The notes below the pieces were generated by a model. That model was not told where the DNA came from, did not search any database, and worked only from the letters and a program-made list of their open reading frames with translations. The translations under genes and the position numbers were made by a program. A DNA stretch of 64,000 nt from Cadophora sp. MPI-SDFR-AT-0126 (Eukaryota > Ascomycota > Leotiomycetes > Helotiales > Ploettnerulaceae). Shown here piece by piece: positions 1-11,509 of the stretch. The stretch is from positions 682,001 to 746,000 of the forward strand of contig JAGMVK010000021.1 in the NCBI GenBank assembly GCA_020747065.1, given 5' to 3'. How positions within the stretch are numbered: the stretch's first letter is position 1; each line of letters opens with the position of its first letter.

Positions 1-1934
1 ACGCTCTCTGTTCCACGATACGCATTAAACAGCTTCTGCAGCCAATAACTCGTACTCAGCACCGTATGCGCGGGATCCGCATCAAAGCCAATCAGATTCG
101 GCGTCCAATTATACCAATTCCAATTCTGCAGACTCGGCGCATAACTGCTCAGCCTCACCACATTTGGATTCCTCTCCGCGCCAAGCAAGTACACACCTTC
201 CGCCAGAGCGGAAATCATGCGCGGGTACGACACGTGCAGGTCTGGCGGGTTGGAGAAGTTGACGGCGCCTGAGGGAGTGTCGACTTGGTAGACGGAGTAC
301 TCGCCGATCATGATTGTAACGTTGGTGTTGTTGGTGCGCTCCTGCCAGTTGTCGAAGAAGTCGAATTGGTTGATGAAGAATTTGGGCTCTTCGTAGTGGT
401 GCGTGTCCCACATTGATCCGGGTGGGAGGTCGATTGTGTAGGTGGGGTTCTCGTTGTAGGCTGAGCTGATGAGGATGATATCTGGATATGCTGCTTTGAG
501 TCCGTCGTAGAGATACTTGAAGCGGAAGGGATATGCCTTAGCGAACCAATCTTCGTTACCGATCTCGATGTATTGGATCTTGAAAGGCTCGGGGTGACCA
601 TACTCGGCGCGCTTAGCTCCCCAGTATGTGTCCGTTGACCCCATACAGAATTCGAGCTCATCGAGCGCTTCTTTCAGGACGGGGTACATGGCTTCTTCAG
701 TAAGAGGATACTCGGCCGAATTCCCACCGTTCCCGTCGCTGAGGGAGTAGCCGCTGAAGATTCCAAGAACATTCTCCGCCTCCATTGCTTCTGTCCATTC
801 AAGGAACTCAAGTAAACCCATGCCGTTGGTATTGTAGTATTCTGCATCAGTCAGCATCTCCAACACTAAGCATGAAAAGAATTCAGAACTCACGCCAGTT
901 TCCAGGTCTAGCCCATCTCTCCTCCAGCGGTCCAATCGTCTCCCACCATTTCCACCGTCTCTGGAACGAGTACCCCTCCAAATTATTGCCGCCTGGCCAC
1001 CTCAAAAACTTCGGTCCCAAATCATAAATATGCTCCGCCAAGTCTTTCCTCAAACCATTCCTATACCCCTTGAACGTCTCTCCAAACAAACTGATCTGAT
1101 CAAAGTAATATGTCTGACCAGCCGCCGCCTTGGGATCAAACGTGATAGCAAGCGTGTTATTGGTATTTGGAGCCTGAACATCACACACGATCTGAGCAGT
1201 GACATGCGTGTAGTTTACGACGTTCCAAGACTGAGCTGGAATCACTGTTGAGGCGAAGATCTCGCCTGTCAAGTTGGACTGGAGCGATACCGTGATCTCT
1301 GTCTTCAGGTTGTTTTGATTGCGGAATTGGTTGGGGTAGATGAAAAATGAGACGTTATAGGTCTGTGGCGAGACGGGAATTCCCCACCATCCCATGTTGG
1401 CGAATCCGACGGGCGTTGTGGATGTTGCGGCTGTGGTGGGAATGTCAAGTGCCAAGACTGTTTGGTGAGAGTGTGATAATGGACGATAGTTGTCCAGTCT
1501 GATGGTGGTGTTTCCGAGCGGTTTGTAGCCAGTGATGACAGGACCTGAAGTGTTTAATCGTACCGTTCACCCTCATACCATAGTTTGAACTTACCTGTCG
1601 GATTGCACTCATTCTCTTGCCAGACGATGCTGTTCCCCGTGAAGCCGGGAATGGACCCAAACGTGATGTCCGAACCTTCAAAGGCTCTATTCGTCAACAA
1701 CTCTCCATACAACCCTCCATCTCCGGAATGGTTGATATCCTCGAACATCCATCCGTACAGACTTGGAGCTGTCGCATTCTTCACACCAGTCTCGGTTAGA
1801 ATCGAGAGAGAAACGCCACTCGAATTCGTCACTGCACGAGAAACCGTTGATCCGAATCTTGGTTGTTTGTGACCGGCTTCTACGCTCGGAAGAAGAGCTG
1901 TAGCAGCCACCAAACATAAATCGAGAGACAACAT
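1..1934 (-). CDS. GH51 alpha-L-arabinofuranosidase, secreted (3' end beyond window)
   Basis: Removes terminal L-arabinofuranosyl residues from arabinoxylan and pectin arabinan outside the cell. Three exons are visible: 1934-1595, 1544-894 and 841 to the window edge, with introns of 50 and 52 bp (GTAAGT and GTGAGT donors) that join in frame, giving about 610 residues of a protein usually 620-670 long. The N-terminus is a signal peptide (MLSLDLCLVAATALLPSVEA). Family marks are EDINHSGDGGLYGEL near residue 70, FLRWPGGNNLEG before the second intron, the acid/base Glu in EIGNEDWF (about residue 427) and the nucleophile Glu in MIGEYSV (about residue 511). The last residues lie outside the window. 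The family call is very secure; substrate preference is family knowledge. Confidence 0.93.
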
Positions 1935-2454
1935 CTTGAACAGCGCCTAGGTAGGGACTGCTTGATACTCAAGCAAGACTAAATTTGACAGGAACAGTTC
2001 GTCTGATATACCCCCCGCCACGTCAAAGTTCGAGCTAGTCCTTGACATCATGCCATCCCATCGCATCCCATCTGCCCCGGGACGGAAAAATTATAGTAAT
2101 CCCACTAGAGATGCGGGGGGATATGGAGTGCCGGGGGCAAGGGAAGCATCCAGGTACATGATCGTCCCCCTGTTGGTATGCGCACCAATGAGCACGTGGC
2201 AACGTGCTTAAGCGATATGGGGAAGCGGCCGTTACCCCTCTTTGATCGAGTAACTTTGTTTATCCGCCGATGTACCGATGCAGCTTCATTGACAGAAAAC
2301 GCAACTGTTAGATGCGCTCGAATGAAAAGAGAGATGGATATTGAGGCTGGAAAAGGTACCATTGTGAAATTTCGCCACGAAAGTAAAACGCCACAATTCA
2401 GCACCCGCACCGGAAATGAATCCCCTAACACCCATACCGAGAACAGATAAAATT
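1935..2454. other. intergenic, promoter side of the GH51 gene
   Basis: About 520 bp between the GH51 start and the 3' end of the next gene on the same strand. Open frames here are short and have no family features. I see no repeat or RNA gene. Confidence 0.5.
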
Positions 2455-3704
2455 TCACCCAAACCTCGCTTTCTCTCTCATTTCAGCCGACTGAGCCAGA
2501 GCAAACCATCTATCTATGATGACCAATCGATCCTCCTCACTGCATTTCTTGCTCTCACTCTTCCCGTCGGCCAACAATGTAGACTTCAGATGTTCATCTC
2601 GCTTATTCTGGAACCCCTCATAGACACCCTTGAACGTATATGCCGTCAAACCTACCGCTCCTTATATTTCCGTCAGCCCGTCTTGGGAGTTCTTGGGTCG
2701 TTGAACTTACCAGCCGCAGGCTTGCACACCACTCCTCCAAGGCCCTTTCCCATTCCCGCGAAAAATCCTCCCACTCCGCCTTTCTTGGCACCATTCATAG
2801 GCTGCGTGACAAGACCTGTAATGCCATCATACAAACCAAGACCAAACCCCTGATATCAGTCAGAACAGATGTCAACTACCAAGAGACAGTACGTACCTTT
2901 CCAGCAGCACCAAGTCCACTCACTACCCCCGTGACCTGCTCCTCCTTCCTCACCGTCTCATCACCATACAACTTGGGCAAATTTCCAAAACCCTTCGAGA
3001 TGTTCAAGGTTATATCCATGGGAGCTTTCAAGGTTGTGCCTACAATCCTCGAGACTCCCTTCCCGCTATCGAGAGCGAAGTCCGTAGCAAGACCAGCTGC
3101 AACGTCGCGGTTTGCTTTGGCCATTTTGGTTATCTCAATGGGATAGTCCGCCACGCCCATTACGACGCCGCCGATGGTACCGTGTACTGCGGAAAGAACG
3201 CCGGAGATGGGGTCTGTGGGACCGGGTGGTGGTGTGTGGGAACGAGGCGGGTATCTGAGATCTTGTCAGTCTGGTGTTCATGAGGAGATACCGGATATTG
3301 CAGGCAATTTCTGGGTGCGGTACTCACGGCGAGAGATTCTTCGGCATCAAAACAGCGGCATCAATCAGAGCCGCAGCAGCAAGGGCACAAAGCTTGATCT
3401 TGGTCCCGTTCTCCATCCAGACTGCATGGCGTTGAGGAAGAATAGAACAGAAGGCAGAATCATCGTCATGGCTATTAGGCTGGTCTTTGGGCAGCTGCTC
3501 TTGGGTCTCAGCCTCATATTGAGGCAGGTGCTCATTGAAATAGTCTTCCTCTAGCGTGGCATGGTCGAAAGCGTGGTCGTGGTCTTGCTCGAGCGTATTT
3601 GGAGTTGAGGCTCCGCTTGTTCCTGGGGTGCTATCCGGGTGTTGACTAGATTTTGCAGAGACAGTGGATTCGTTGTCTTGCATGTGGATGCTGTTCCTCT
3701 TCAT
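2455..3704 (-). CDS. Conserved fungal protein resembling the C-terminal tail of sterol 3-beta-glucosyltransferases
   Basis: Four exons join in frame: 3704-3328, 3254-2897, 2849-2711 and 2651-2455, for 356 residues. The N-terminal 110 residues are polar and Ser/Thr/Asp/Glu-rich (probably disordered). A short hydrophobic segment (LCALAAAALIDAAVLM) follows near residue 108. The second half carries the glycine-rich repeats seen after the catalytic domain in many fungal UDP-glucose:sterol glucosyltransferases: GLYDGITGLVTQPMNGAKK, then GMGKGLGGVVCKPAAG and YTFKGVYEGF. No glycosyltransferase catalytic domain is present, so this is a stand-alone tail, with no claim to enzymatic activity. A role at membranes is inference. 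Exon structure is well supported; function is unknown. Confidence 0.8.
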
Positions 3705-4393
3705 CTTGAGTTTTGCTTTCCTGCTTGGCTGCTTGGGACGAGTTTCCAGGGAAGCGATGCTGGAAGAGAAGTCAACTGTCCAGGTTGCTATTCTGGTTTC
3801 AACTAATATATTTGTTTTGATTCATTGAGCATGAACGAGCGTTCGCACAGTTTCTCAGGTCTGATGTCTCAGGTGGTGACGAAGCTCGTAGGCACCCAGA
3901 ATATGTTTGGCTGATGCGGGATGAGATATACACCCGGTCCACATATTTTGGTACCGGCAAAGCGGCAGACTTGCATTCAGTCCCATCTCTCTGGCTCACA
4001 TTTACCTGATTTCTTCTTATTCGAGATTTTATATGTCTCCATTCAGAGACCTGGTCTTCTTCAGCCCTGTGAAGAATCTTGTTTCGATGCTATTTTAAGC
4101 TTGGCATGGCCTCTTACGGTTAGCGCATTATGTCATCTTGCAAGCGAGACAGCTTTATTCAACATCTCATGCCCCTCATCAACTTCTTCGACCTTTCATG
4201 AAAGAATTTTGAGGACAATAACTACGGCAATTGCGTACTTCGAGCTGTATTTGAAACCTTACTCGTAGGATAAGTGGTTTGATACAGAAATTTGGAATTA
4301 TCAACCCAAATTTTTCAGTAGCCTCACATTCAGCTGAGACGACCCCGCTATCACTACAGTCAGCTTGCAACTTGAGCCTCGAAATCACGAACC
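3705..4393. other. intergenic between divergent genes
   Basis: About 690 bp shared upstream region between the sterol-GT-tail-like gene (minus) and phospholipase C (plus). No coding or repeat feature recognised. Confidence 0.5.
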
Positions 4394-6292
4394 ATGACGG
4401 AGTGGACGAAAAACATCACGGCCCGCTTGGGCGACATGGACTTCAGCTCCAAGACAAAGCCCAAAAAGTCAGATGATGACAATGAGCAAGGAGAAGAGAC
4501 GACGTCGGCTAGCGTGGCAGGAGGCGGACATTCAGCTCGTCAATCTGGCATCACGAAGAATCAACTCACTGTTAGCCATGCGCTACAGTCGTTTCTGGTT
4601 TCTCAGAATGTGCTATCGAAAGATGACGCCGGTATGGAAAGCTCGGAACACCCCACTGGACCGCTTCAAGCTCTACTAGAGAAGCCCCATATCGATGTTC
4701 CGGCTACTCTCACAGACCGATCTCACCCGCTTCCTGAGTACTTTATCAGCTCAAGTCACAACACTTACTTGATGGCTCATCAGCTATTTGGTAGTTCGTC
4801 GGCCACGGCGTATGAAGTCGCGCTCCATGCTGGATCACGCTGTGTTGAGATTGATGCTTGGGATGGTGATGACAATCCAGACGAGCCAAAGGTAACTCAC
4901 GGATATACGCTTGTATCCAATATCAGTTTCCGATCAGTGTGTGAAACCATTCGAGATGTCCACGACAAAGAATCAGCCGAGGCTGTTGATGAGCAAGGTT
5001 ATCGCGCTGCTCCCATTCTTATTTCTCTCGAGAACCACTGTGGGGCCCATGGCCAACTCCGTCTCGTGCAAATCATGACCGAAGTCTGGGGCGACCGTCT
5101 TTTGAGCAAAGCTGTGAGAGATGAAGGCCACGATGAGCAGGACGGTGGTCAGCATGTCCGTCTCGAGGAGCTGGGATCCAAGATTGTCGTTATCGTCGAA
5201 CACCACATCCCCGGAGAAATCGATGATGATGACGACACGAGCTCCTCAGATGAAGATGAAACAGAGAAGCAAGAGAAGCAAGCCTACAAAGAGAAGAAAA
5301 AGGCTGCACCTGCAACAATCATCATACCGGAACTCGCAGAACTTGGCGTCTAGTACGTATTGGGGGGAGCCCGTTTTCTGTTTCCCCTGATTTTTCCAGA
5401 CTTGAGATTTACCTGAGACATATCTTATCACCCTGATAAATCTTCTTGAGTTTGCGGTTACTGACTCTTCACTTCGTATAGTGCACAATCCGTCAAACCC
5501 AGCGACAACTCATGGTACGATCCAGGAACTCTCACAAACGGCCCACACCACCATCTCATCAACGTCTCCGAATCAGGACTCTCCACACACATGGAAGTCC
5601 CAGGCGCAAGCGCCAAAATCGGCGCTCACAATGCCCACCACCTGATGCGCGTCTTCCCCAAAGGAACTCGCATCTCATCCAAGAACCTGCAACCCATTCC
5701 ATTCTGGGGCATCGGCGCTCAAATCTGCGCTCTGAACTGGCAGACCTTCGGAGCAGGCATGCAAGTCAACGAAGCTCTCTTCAGCGGCTCCGATGGCTAC
5801 GTCCTCAAACCGGCGGCTCTCCGCCACGGAGGCAGTGGCAAGCTCAGCACAGGTCGGATGAAGAAGCTGAGTCTCCACGTCGCAGGCGCATCGCAACTTC
5901 CTCTGCCTGAAGGCAGAGAAGCAGATGAAATCAAGCCGTATGTAACATGTATGCTCATGCATCCAGACAACGTCAATAACCCTCCACCGAAACGGAAAAC
6001 CGCACCTTACAAGAAACACAAACTCGGCTTCCTTCATCGAGGCGAGAATAGCCCTACTACGGATCCTGTTTGGGATGAGACGCTGGAGTGGGAGTATGAG
6101 GAGAATGAGATGGTGTTCTTGAGGATCTTGATCAAGAGCGATGATAGTTTTGCGACGAATCCGGTGTTTGCAGTTGCTGCTGTGCGACTTTTGTATGCCG
6201 TTCAGGATTGGAGGTTCATTCGTATGTTGGATCTGAAGGGCCGAGAGACGAAGTGCTCCTTGCTGGTCAAGTTCTCCTTTGAGGATGTCTGA
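4394..6292 (+). CDS. Phosphoinositide-specific phospholipase C
   Basis: Hydrolyses phosphatidylinositol 4,5-bisphosphate to diacylglycerol and inositol phosphate in calcium signalling. Exon 1 is 4394-5352 and exon 2 is 5482-6292; the splice (GTACGT...TATAG) joins in frame for 589 residues. The X box has SSHNTYL (His122), CVEIDAWDG (Glu152, Asp154), the second catalytic His in KVTHGYT (His169) and ISLENHC. An acidic/lysine-rich X-Y linker (about residues 270-305) precedes the Y box, with FPKGTRISSKNLQPIPFW and GAQICALNWQTFG. A C2 domain fills the C-terminus from about residue 430. No PH domain precedes the X box, so this is one of the short fungal forms. The family is certain; biological role is family knowledge. 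Confidence 0.95.
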
Positions 6293-6898
6293 TTTTGATT
6301 TTCTGTATTTGAGATCAATAACTTTTTCCATGAGTGGAATTGACTTTTTGGGGTCCGACTGGGATTTTTCCACCTTAAGCGTAATTCCTAAAAAAAAAAA
6401 GTGTGCATAATTTGTAGGTTGAACAAATACACCACCCGGGATCTCATAGGGAGAGTCTGTGGGTCAATTCTCTGAGAATGGATTTCTAAATCAAAGACGT
6501 AAGGAATGTCAAATTAAAAAGTATCATGAGCGAACTTACTGAGATGTCGAGAATCAAACCTCAAGGCGTGTAAGCCCGCCCACAGGATACTTTCGGATCT
6601 TAGAGTTGAATAGAAATGCTGGATCAGGAGAGTTTACTAGCGTTATGTCGGTCGTTAGTTTGTTCCGAGATTCCATGTGGGATTGTACGTTGTACTGCTA
6701 CTACTAGCTTCTGTCCCTTGTACCATGAAAGTTAGTGTTTTATGTAACATCTCCTTCAGGACGGAACCAATCCTTTGATTGCAAATTCAAACAGTGAAAG
6801 GACTTTACGAATGCTTTAGTTTTGAGTCAAAATTCATAGGCTTCTACGATGGCACATTACGTGGTCCTGGCAGTTCCAACAAGAAAGGCCCCCAAACC
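6293..6898. other. intergenic between convergent genes
   Basis: About 600 bp between the 3' ends of phospholipase C and the oxidoreductase pseudogene. An A11 run lies near 6391-6401. No gene seen. Confidence 0.5.
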
Positions 6899-7800
6899 TC
6901 AAGAACTCCCATCCACCTCTCCAACCTTAGTATTCAACCTACCCTCAAACCTCCTCCCCATCCTCTCCCCTCTAACCCTAAACACCTCTGGAAACCACCC
7001 TAATTCCTTATCCTCCCCCCTCAAAATCGCCACCAAAGCCCTCGCACAAAGCCAACAAAGCACCATCCCATGCCCCTGAAAACTAGCACAAACAAACAAC
7101 CCCCCATTCCCACTACTCTCCTCACCAACCTCCCCAACAAACGGAAACCCATCAGAACTATACCCCATAACCCCCGTCCACTCCCTCCTCACCCTCCCCT
7201 CCTCATCATCCTCTCCCCACCCCTCCCCAAAATACCTCGGCGTAGTCTCAGCCAGGTACCGACTCACCACCGGATTGATCGCCGTATCGTCCGTCTCGCC
7301 AAACTCATAAAGTCCCTCCTCATCCGCCTTCACTAATCCGCCACCAATCACGATATCGCCGGCGTGTTTGGAGCCTGCAGGTCGAGGAATCATATACTCG
7401 TACCCGTTCGAGTAGATGAAACTATAAGTGCCAGGTAACCCGGAAGAAGGCATATTGCTTCCCGGTCTATGTGCCGTGATCTGCCCTCTCAGAGGAACGA
7501 TACTGCCTTGGAACGCGTGGTGTAAGAACGCCGTATATCCGTTCGTAGCGAGCACGACTTTCTTCGCTTGAATGCGTCCACGCGGAGTTTCGACTTCCCA
7601 GACTCCATCGGGACCTGGTGTGAGTTTGGTGGCGGGCGTGTTGGTGTATAATTGCAGGCCTTTGGAGAGACATAGTTTCAGGACGCCGATGACGAATTTA
7701 TAGGCGCTTAAGCTACCTGCCTCGTAACTCACTGCTCCAATCACATCTTTGCTATCAACGAACCATTTCTCACTCGCTTCTTGCGCGGTCCAGACGTTAT

Positions 7801-7845
7801 CCCCTCAAGTGGCAACTCGCTTCGACTTTTAGCGTCTTGGCGGGC
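7801..7845 (+). repeat. Left terminal inverted repeat of the piggyBac-type element
   Basis: CCCCTCAAGTGGC, a 10-bp variable spacer, then GACTTTTAGCGTCTTGGCGG. It pairs with 9801-9842 in inverted orientation. Confidence 0.9.
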
Positions 7846-7894
7846 AAAATCTTCACCAAAAATCGAGGGTATTCAGAGAAACACCACAACGCCT

Positions 7895-9749
7895 CTATAA
7901 TTGACTATGATACCGGGCAAAGCAAGTGCTGTCTTTACAGAGTATGACCATACAGAGTTTACAGCCAAATATCGAGCTTTTCCGGCATCCGGATCCCCCT
8001 TGATTTGTTGGTACATTTACAGAAAGCTCCCCAAGTACTTTCCTCCTTATTTTCAAGGAAACCCCCTCTTTGGCGCATACTACGCAATTCCCTTTTCTTT
8101 CAAAACGTTTAAGTATATGCTCAGTTTCTTGGCTAGCCTCTTCAAGCTCTTCAACAGTGGAAATCAAGGCTGATTTGCGTTTCTTACGGTTTTCCTTAGC
8201 TAAAGCAAAACAGTAGCTAAGAACCTCCGTTCTAAACGCCGTCTGATCGAGCCACTTCTCTTCCGGTGGCACTTGAGAGTGGAAACTAAGCTTGTAGGCA
8301 TTAGTAATTGCTGTATCGATCAACCACGTAGTTAAAGATTGGTGGCCACCCCTTCGACAAAGCCTTTGAAGGGTATTTGGCGCTTTGAGTTGATTTCCTT
8401 GATCGACAGCACCCATTTGATGGTTATAATCGTCAACGTACTCAGGAATTGAAAGTATAGCACGAGTATTTAGTCCAAAGGGCTTCCGGGAGGTCTTTGC
8501 AGCTGACGAGGTCTCAGAAGGGCGTTTCCGGAGTCGTTCTACCACACTCTTTCCATCAGAAACCGTAGACATCGATAGTACCAAAGCATTGTCTTTCCAC
8601 GCTATCATATTGATCCAATTGTCCACAGTTGCTTCTGTGTAAAGCGTTCCCCACGGTATTTCGTCCTTCTTTGCGTCTGCCGCCTTCATCTTTCCAAACC
8701 GCTGCAAAATACCAGATTTTGCAGTACACGTGCCTGTGGCCCCCCAACCTCGCTCTCTACCGTACGTCAAAAGCTTGATATTCGTAAAGAGGTTATCAAG
8801 GTAAACAACATAGCCTTTGCCTTGATTTGGAAGCCTTTCCATTAAGTATGCAACAACAGCTGAAGAGGTATTAACTCCGAGAGCACGTGGTTGAGGAACC
8901 TTCCAAGGGCCTCTTTTTCCTTGTCCCGGAATACTCTTTTTGCTTCCTTTTCTATGGAAAACCCAGTCTAAAAAGTAGCCCTGGGCTCCAAGGACCCATA
9001 CCTTATAACCCCTATCAATTGGCTTCCCAGGGACCTTGAGAGTATCGAAAGAACGGCCCTGGAAACGTACCATAGCCTCGTCAATAGCTACATCCCGTCC
9101 TGGAAGCCAGAGAGTACGAGAGGTATCCCGAATATGGGTATTTAAAGGCTCTAACTATCCAGAATATTAGTCCAGTACCCGGATTAAAGGATTTAAGGTA
9201 TACCCTATCAAAAACAGCCTCAAATTGATGGTCCGGATCCGCTGAAGCCAGCCGGAATGCCGTGTGGATTGCCTGGAACCTCCGAAGGCTCATGATATCC
9301 GAAACAGGATGAACTGGCTTAATTCCGGATCTAGAGGTCCAATAGTCCAAAATTCGGTTTTCTACATGGATTCCCATATATATACGAATTCCTAGGTATC
9401 CATATACCTCAGGTACAGTTACAGGGTACCATTCTCGTATCCGGGCATGCGGGGGTAGCTCTGGATCGTCTATTTGAGCCTGGAAATCCATATCCTTTCG
9501 TTGATTTGTATTCTCACAAAGAATCCGGATCTGTTCCTCTGGAAAAAACAGTAAAAATAACCCCCAGGCATCGGAAGGGCGAATATCGAGTGGTAGGTTG
9601 ATTATATAAGAAAAAGGGGGCAAATCCATAGGTACAAAGCCCGATCCAGTCTTAATTGTAGGCTCTAAGTTGGGTCGAGTGGTTGCAGGATCAGTAGAAT
9701 CAGCGACAACGTTTTTCATTGATTTACGTGGCATCTTGTGTGCAATCAA
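7895..9749 (-). CDS. piggyBac-type transposase (DDE_Tnp_1_7)
   Basis: Catalyses excision and insertion of the surrounding element. Exon 1 is 9749-9204 and exon 2 9154-7895. The 49-bp intron (GTATAC donor, ACTAAT branch site, TAG acceptor) is inferred because removing it joins ...EAVFDR to LEPLNTHIRDTSRTLWLPGR in one frame; otherwise the frame stops. The product is 601 residues, or 596 from the Met at 9734. The catalytic Asp triad of the family appears intact: IDEAM (Asp207), YLDNLFTN (Asp302) and GAVDQGNQ (Asp433). The C-terminus is Cys-rich (CVVC ... GCKLC ... CFARYH), matching the zinc-binding tail of piggyBac transposases. Codon integrity argues for recent activity and no RIP. Confidence 0.9.
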
Positions 9750-9800
9750 TGAGAATTATTTGATTTGTTTACTTCTTTGTTTACCCTGAGTTTTGGTGGG

Positions 9801-9842
9801 GAACCCGCCAAGACGCTAAAAGTCGTTGCGCCACTTGAGGGG
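9801..9842 (-). repeat. Right terminal inverted repeat of the piggyBac-type element
   Basis: Reverse complement of the left repeat, with a 5-bp spacer instead of 10 bp between the two conserved blocks. Confidence 0.9.
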
Positions 9843-10486
9843 ATACCTCGCAACGGTACTCTCATCTTCCTCTCCTTTGAACGCCTGTCTGATGGCTTCT
9901 ATACCTTTGAGACTCGCTTCCCATTGCGCTGCATCGTACACCACGTCTACCGTGTCGCCTGTCCAGGAATCGCAATCTATCTTATGCGTAGCCGCGAATG
10001 CGTGGACAGCTTTGATGGTGGCGTATTCGAGACGGGCGATTTTCTTGGCGGTGGGCAGGGAGATGGATGAGTTTGAGAGGAAGGTTCGGTAAGATGCGGC
10101 TTTTGTGTGACCGCCTGTTTATAATTCAAAACTGACATCAGTATTCTGTGCTTCTGTGCTGTAATATGAGGAGGGAGGAAACAGAGGAGAGAGTAAATAC
10201 CGTTCCGGCCTGTAGCTCCACTACAAGCCTGCCTCGCTTCTAACATCACAATCTTCTCTTTCCCGTTCTCATTGTCCCGCGCGTGGAGTTCTTGGTCCTC
10301 GCCAAGTAAATTCCAAGCTATTCCCGCACCGGTAATACCACTACCTATTATCACTATATCTGCTGTCTCCGGGACAGTAGGCGAAGATAAGTAGTCAGAA
10401 ATCTCGGGATCTGGGGGATCTTGCCAGTAGGATGTTGTGGGGTTGGCGCGGGGGAGGGAGACGGGGAGGGAGGCGCGGGCGTCCAT

Positions 10487-11509
10487 TGTTCTTGATCGAT
10501 TGATGGTATTTATGTGATAGATGGACTTGTCAAAGAAGAAAAAAGCAAAATGAGAGGAAAGGGAAAGAGAGAAGAGGTAAATAGAAAAGAGAAGAGATTA
10601 ACTAACCTACATATCGAAACTTTGAAGATAGTCACGCTTTACTTGTGCAAGTGACGAAGGGTCAAGTTAACCGACCAAGAGTGGAATGAGTGAGATTCCT
10701 CGGATAGAGCTCCTTAATCTGGACTGGACTGGACCTGGGCTTTCTTCTGAGGTGAGGTCTGAATCGACCATAACCCCACCATCAGAACTTTGTCTCGACT
10801 CCCGGCTATACCTACAGAATCGAGTGCGATTCGTCTTAACACATTTATAAAGGGAGATTGACACTTGTCTTTGTTTATTTCGTTCCGAACCGAACCCCTT
10901 TCTCGCTTCAAGGTTGACGAGCTGGACTTGGACCGCGGCGGGAAACCCCCACTTTACCCCTCCACACCCCCTTGCCCACCACTTACATTTCATCATCGCA
11001 TCATGACGCCAGAAATGGCATCGAACAGATTTATCCACAAGTTCTCCAATTTACCCAAAGCCTCTTGCTTACTCTAAGGTGAAAATCCCCTTCAGCATCG
11101 AATCAAATCACGTTACAGCGCTTCGGAATTAATGTCCCGACCGCCCGGATTATCAATCGTTTGCCCTCACCGCCTACGGTCTTGGCCGGCAGTTCTTTTG
11201 TTGTTGGAGCTCTGTGTTCCCCTCATCTGGAAAGCCACCAGTCAAAGAAAGTAACTGGTGATGCAACACCAGCACGGGAGGGAACAACGGGGATAATGCC
11301 TTTAACCCCGCGATCTTCAGTTTGAGGCTTGGCCATTCTGAAAGGTATAAGAAGTAGATGTGCCCTGCTTCGACATCTTTGCTTTACAATTTCCCCCCTG
11401 CACTCACCTTTGTTGTACTCACCACAGCACAGAACAGACAGCACATCAACCCCGCACCAGAAAACAGCAACCAAAGAATTGAAACAACACCACCGAAACA
11501 ATCGCAATC
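10487..11509. other. Divergent promoter region, oxidoreductase / aldo-keto reductase
   Basis: About 1 kb between the starts of the split oxidoreductase (minus) and the aldo/keto reductase (plus), with purine-rich and pyrimidine-rich tracts near each start. No gene is supported inside it. Shared regulation is possible but not shown. Confidence 0.45.

Larger units (their letters stand above)
7801..9842 (-). mobile_element. piggyBac-type DNA transposon inserted in the oxidoreductase gene
   Basis: A complete-looking element of about 2,042 bp. The ends are inverted repeats: the left starts CCCCTCAAGTGGC at 7801 and contains CTTTTAGCGTCTTGGCGG; the right end (9801-9842) is the reverse complement of the same blocks. 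The spacer between the blocks is 5 bp longer at the left end. The flanks support a 2-bp target duplication: TA if the outer T/A pair (7800, 9843) is counted in the repeat, otherwise AT. The host reading frame is restored exactly by deleting the element and one 2-bp copy. It carries one gene, an apparently intact transposase, so it may be autonomous. Confidence 0.9.
6899..10486 (-). pseudogene. FAD-dependent oxidoreductase (DAO family) split by a DNA transposon
   Basis: The gene reads as exon 1 10486-10201, an 86-bp intron, then exon 2 from 10114, interrupted at 9842/9843 by a 2.04-kb transposon and resuming at 7800 down to 6899. The N-terminal part has the dinucleotide-binding motif DIVIIGSGITGAGIAWNLL and the downstream ACSGATGRNGG motif. 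The distal part has GAVSYEAGSLSAYKFVIGVL, KKVVLATNGYTAFL and FPFVGEV, typical of DAO-fold oxidoreductases. Removing the element plus one 2-bp target copy restores a continuous frame (ending ...STVARY and resuming NVWTAQEASEKW), giving about 485 residues. No other lesion was seen, so the break looks recent. The substrate is unknown; such enzymes oxidise amines or amino acids. Confidence 0.9.

Noticed and set aside
5675..6373. 232-codon frame antisense to phospholipase C.
   Set aside because: It lies opposite well-conserved PLC Y and C2 domains and has no family features; it is a shadow of the real gene.
6541..6600. GAATCAAACCTC-type word suggested the T-arm of a minus-strand tRNA.
   Set aside because: No matching acceptor, D-arm or anticodon stem could be placed around it.
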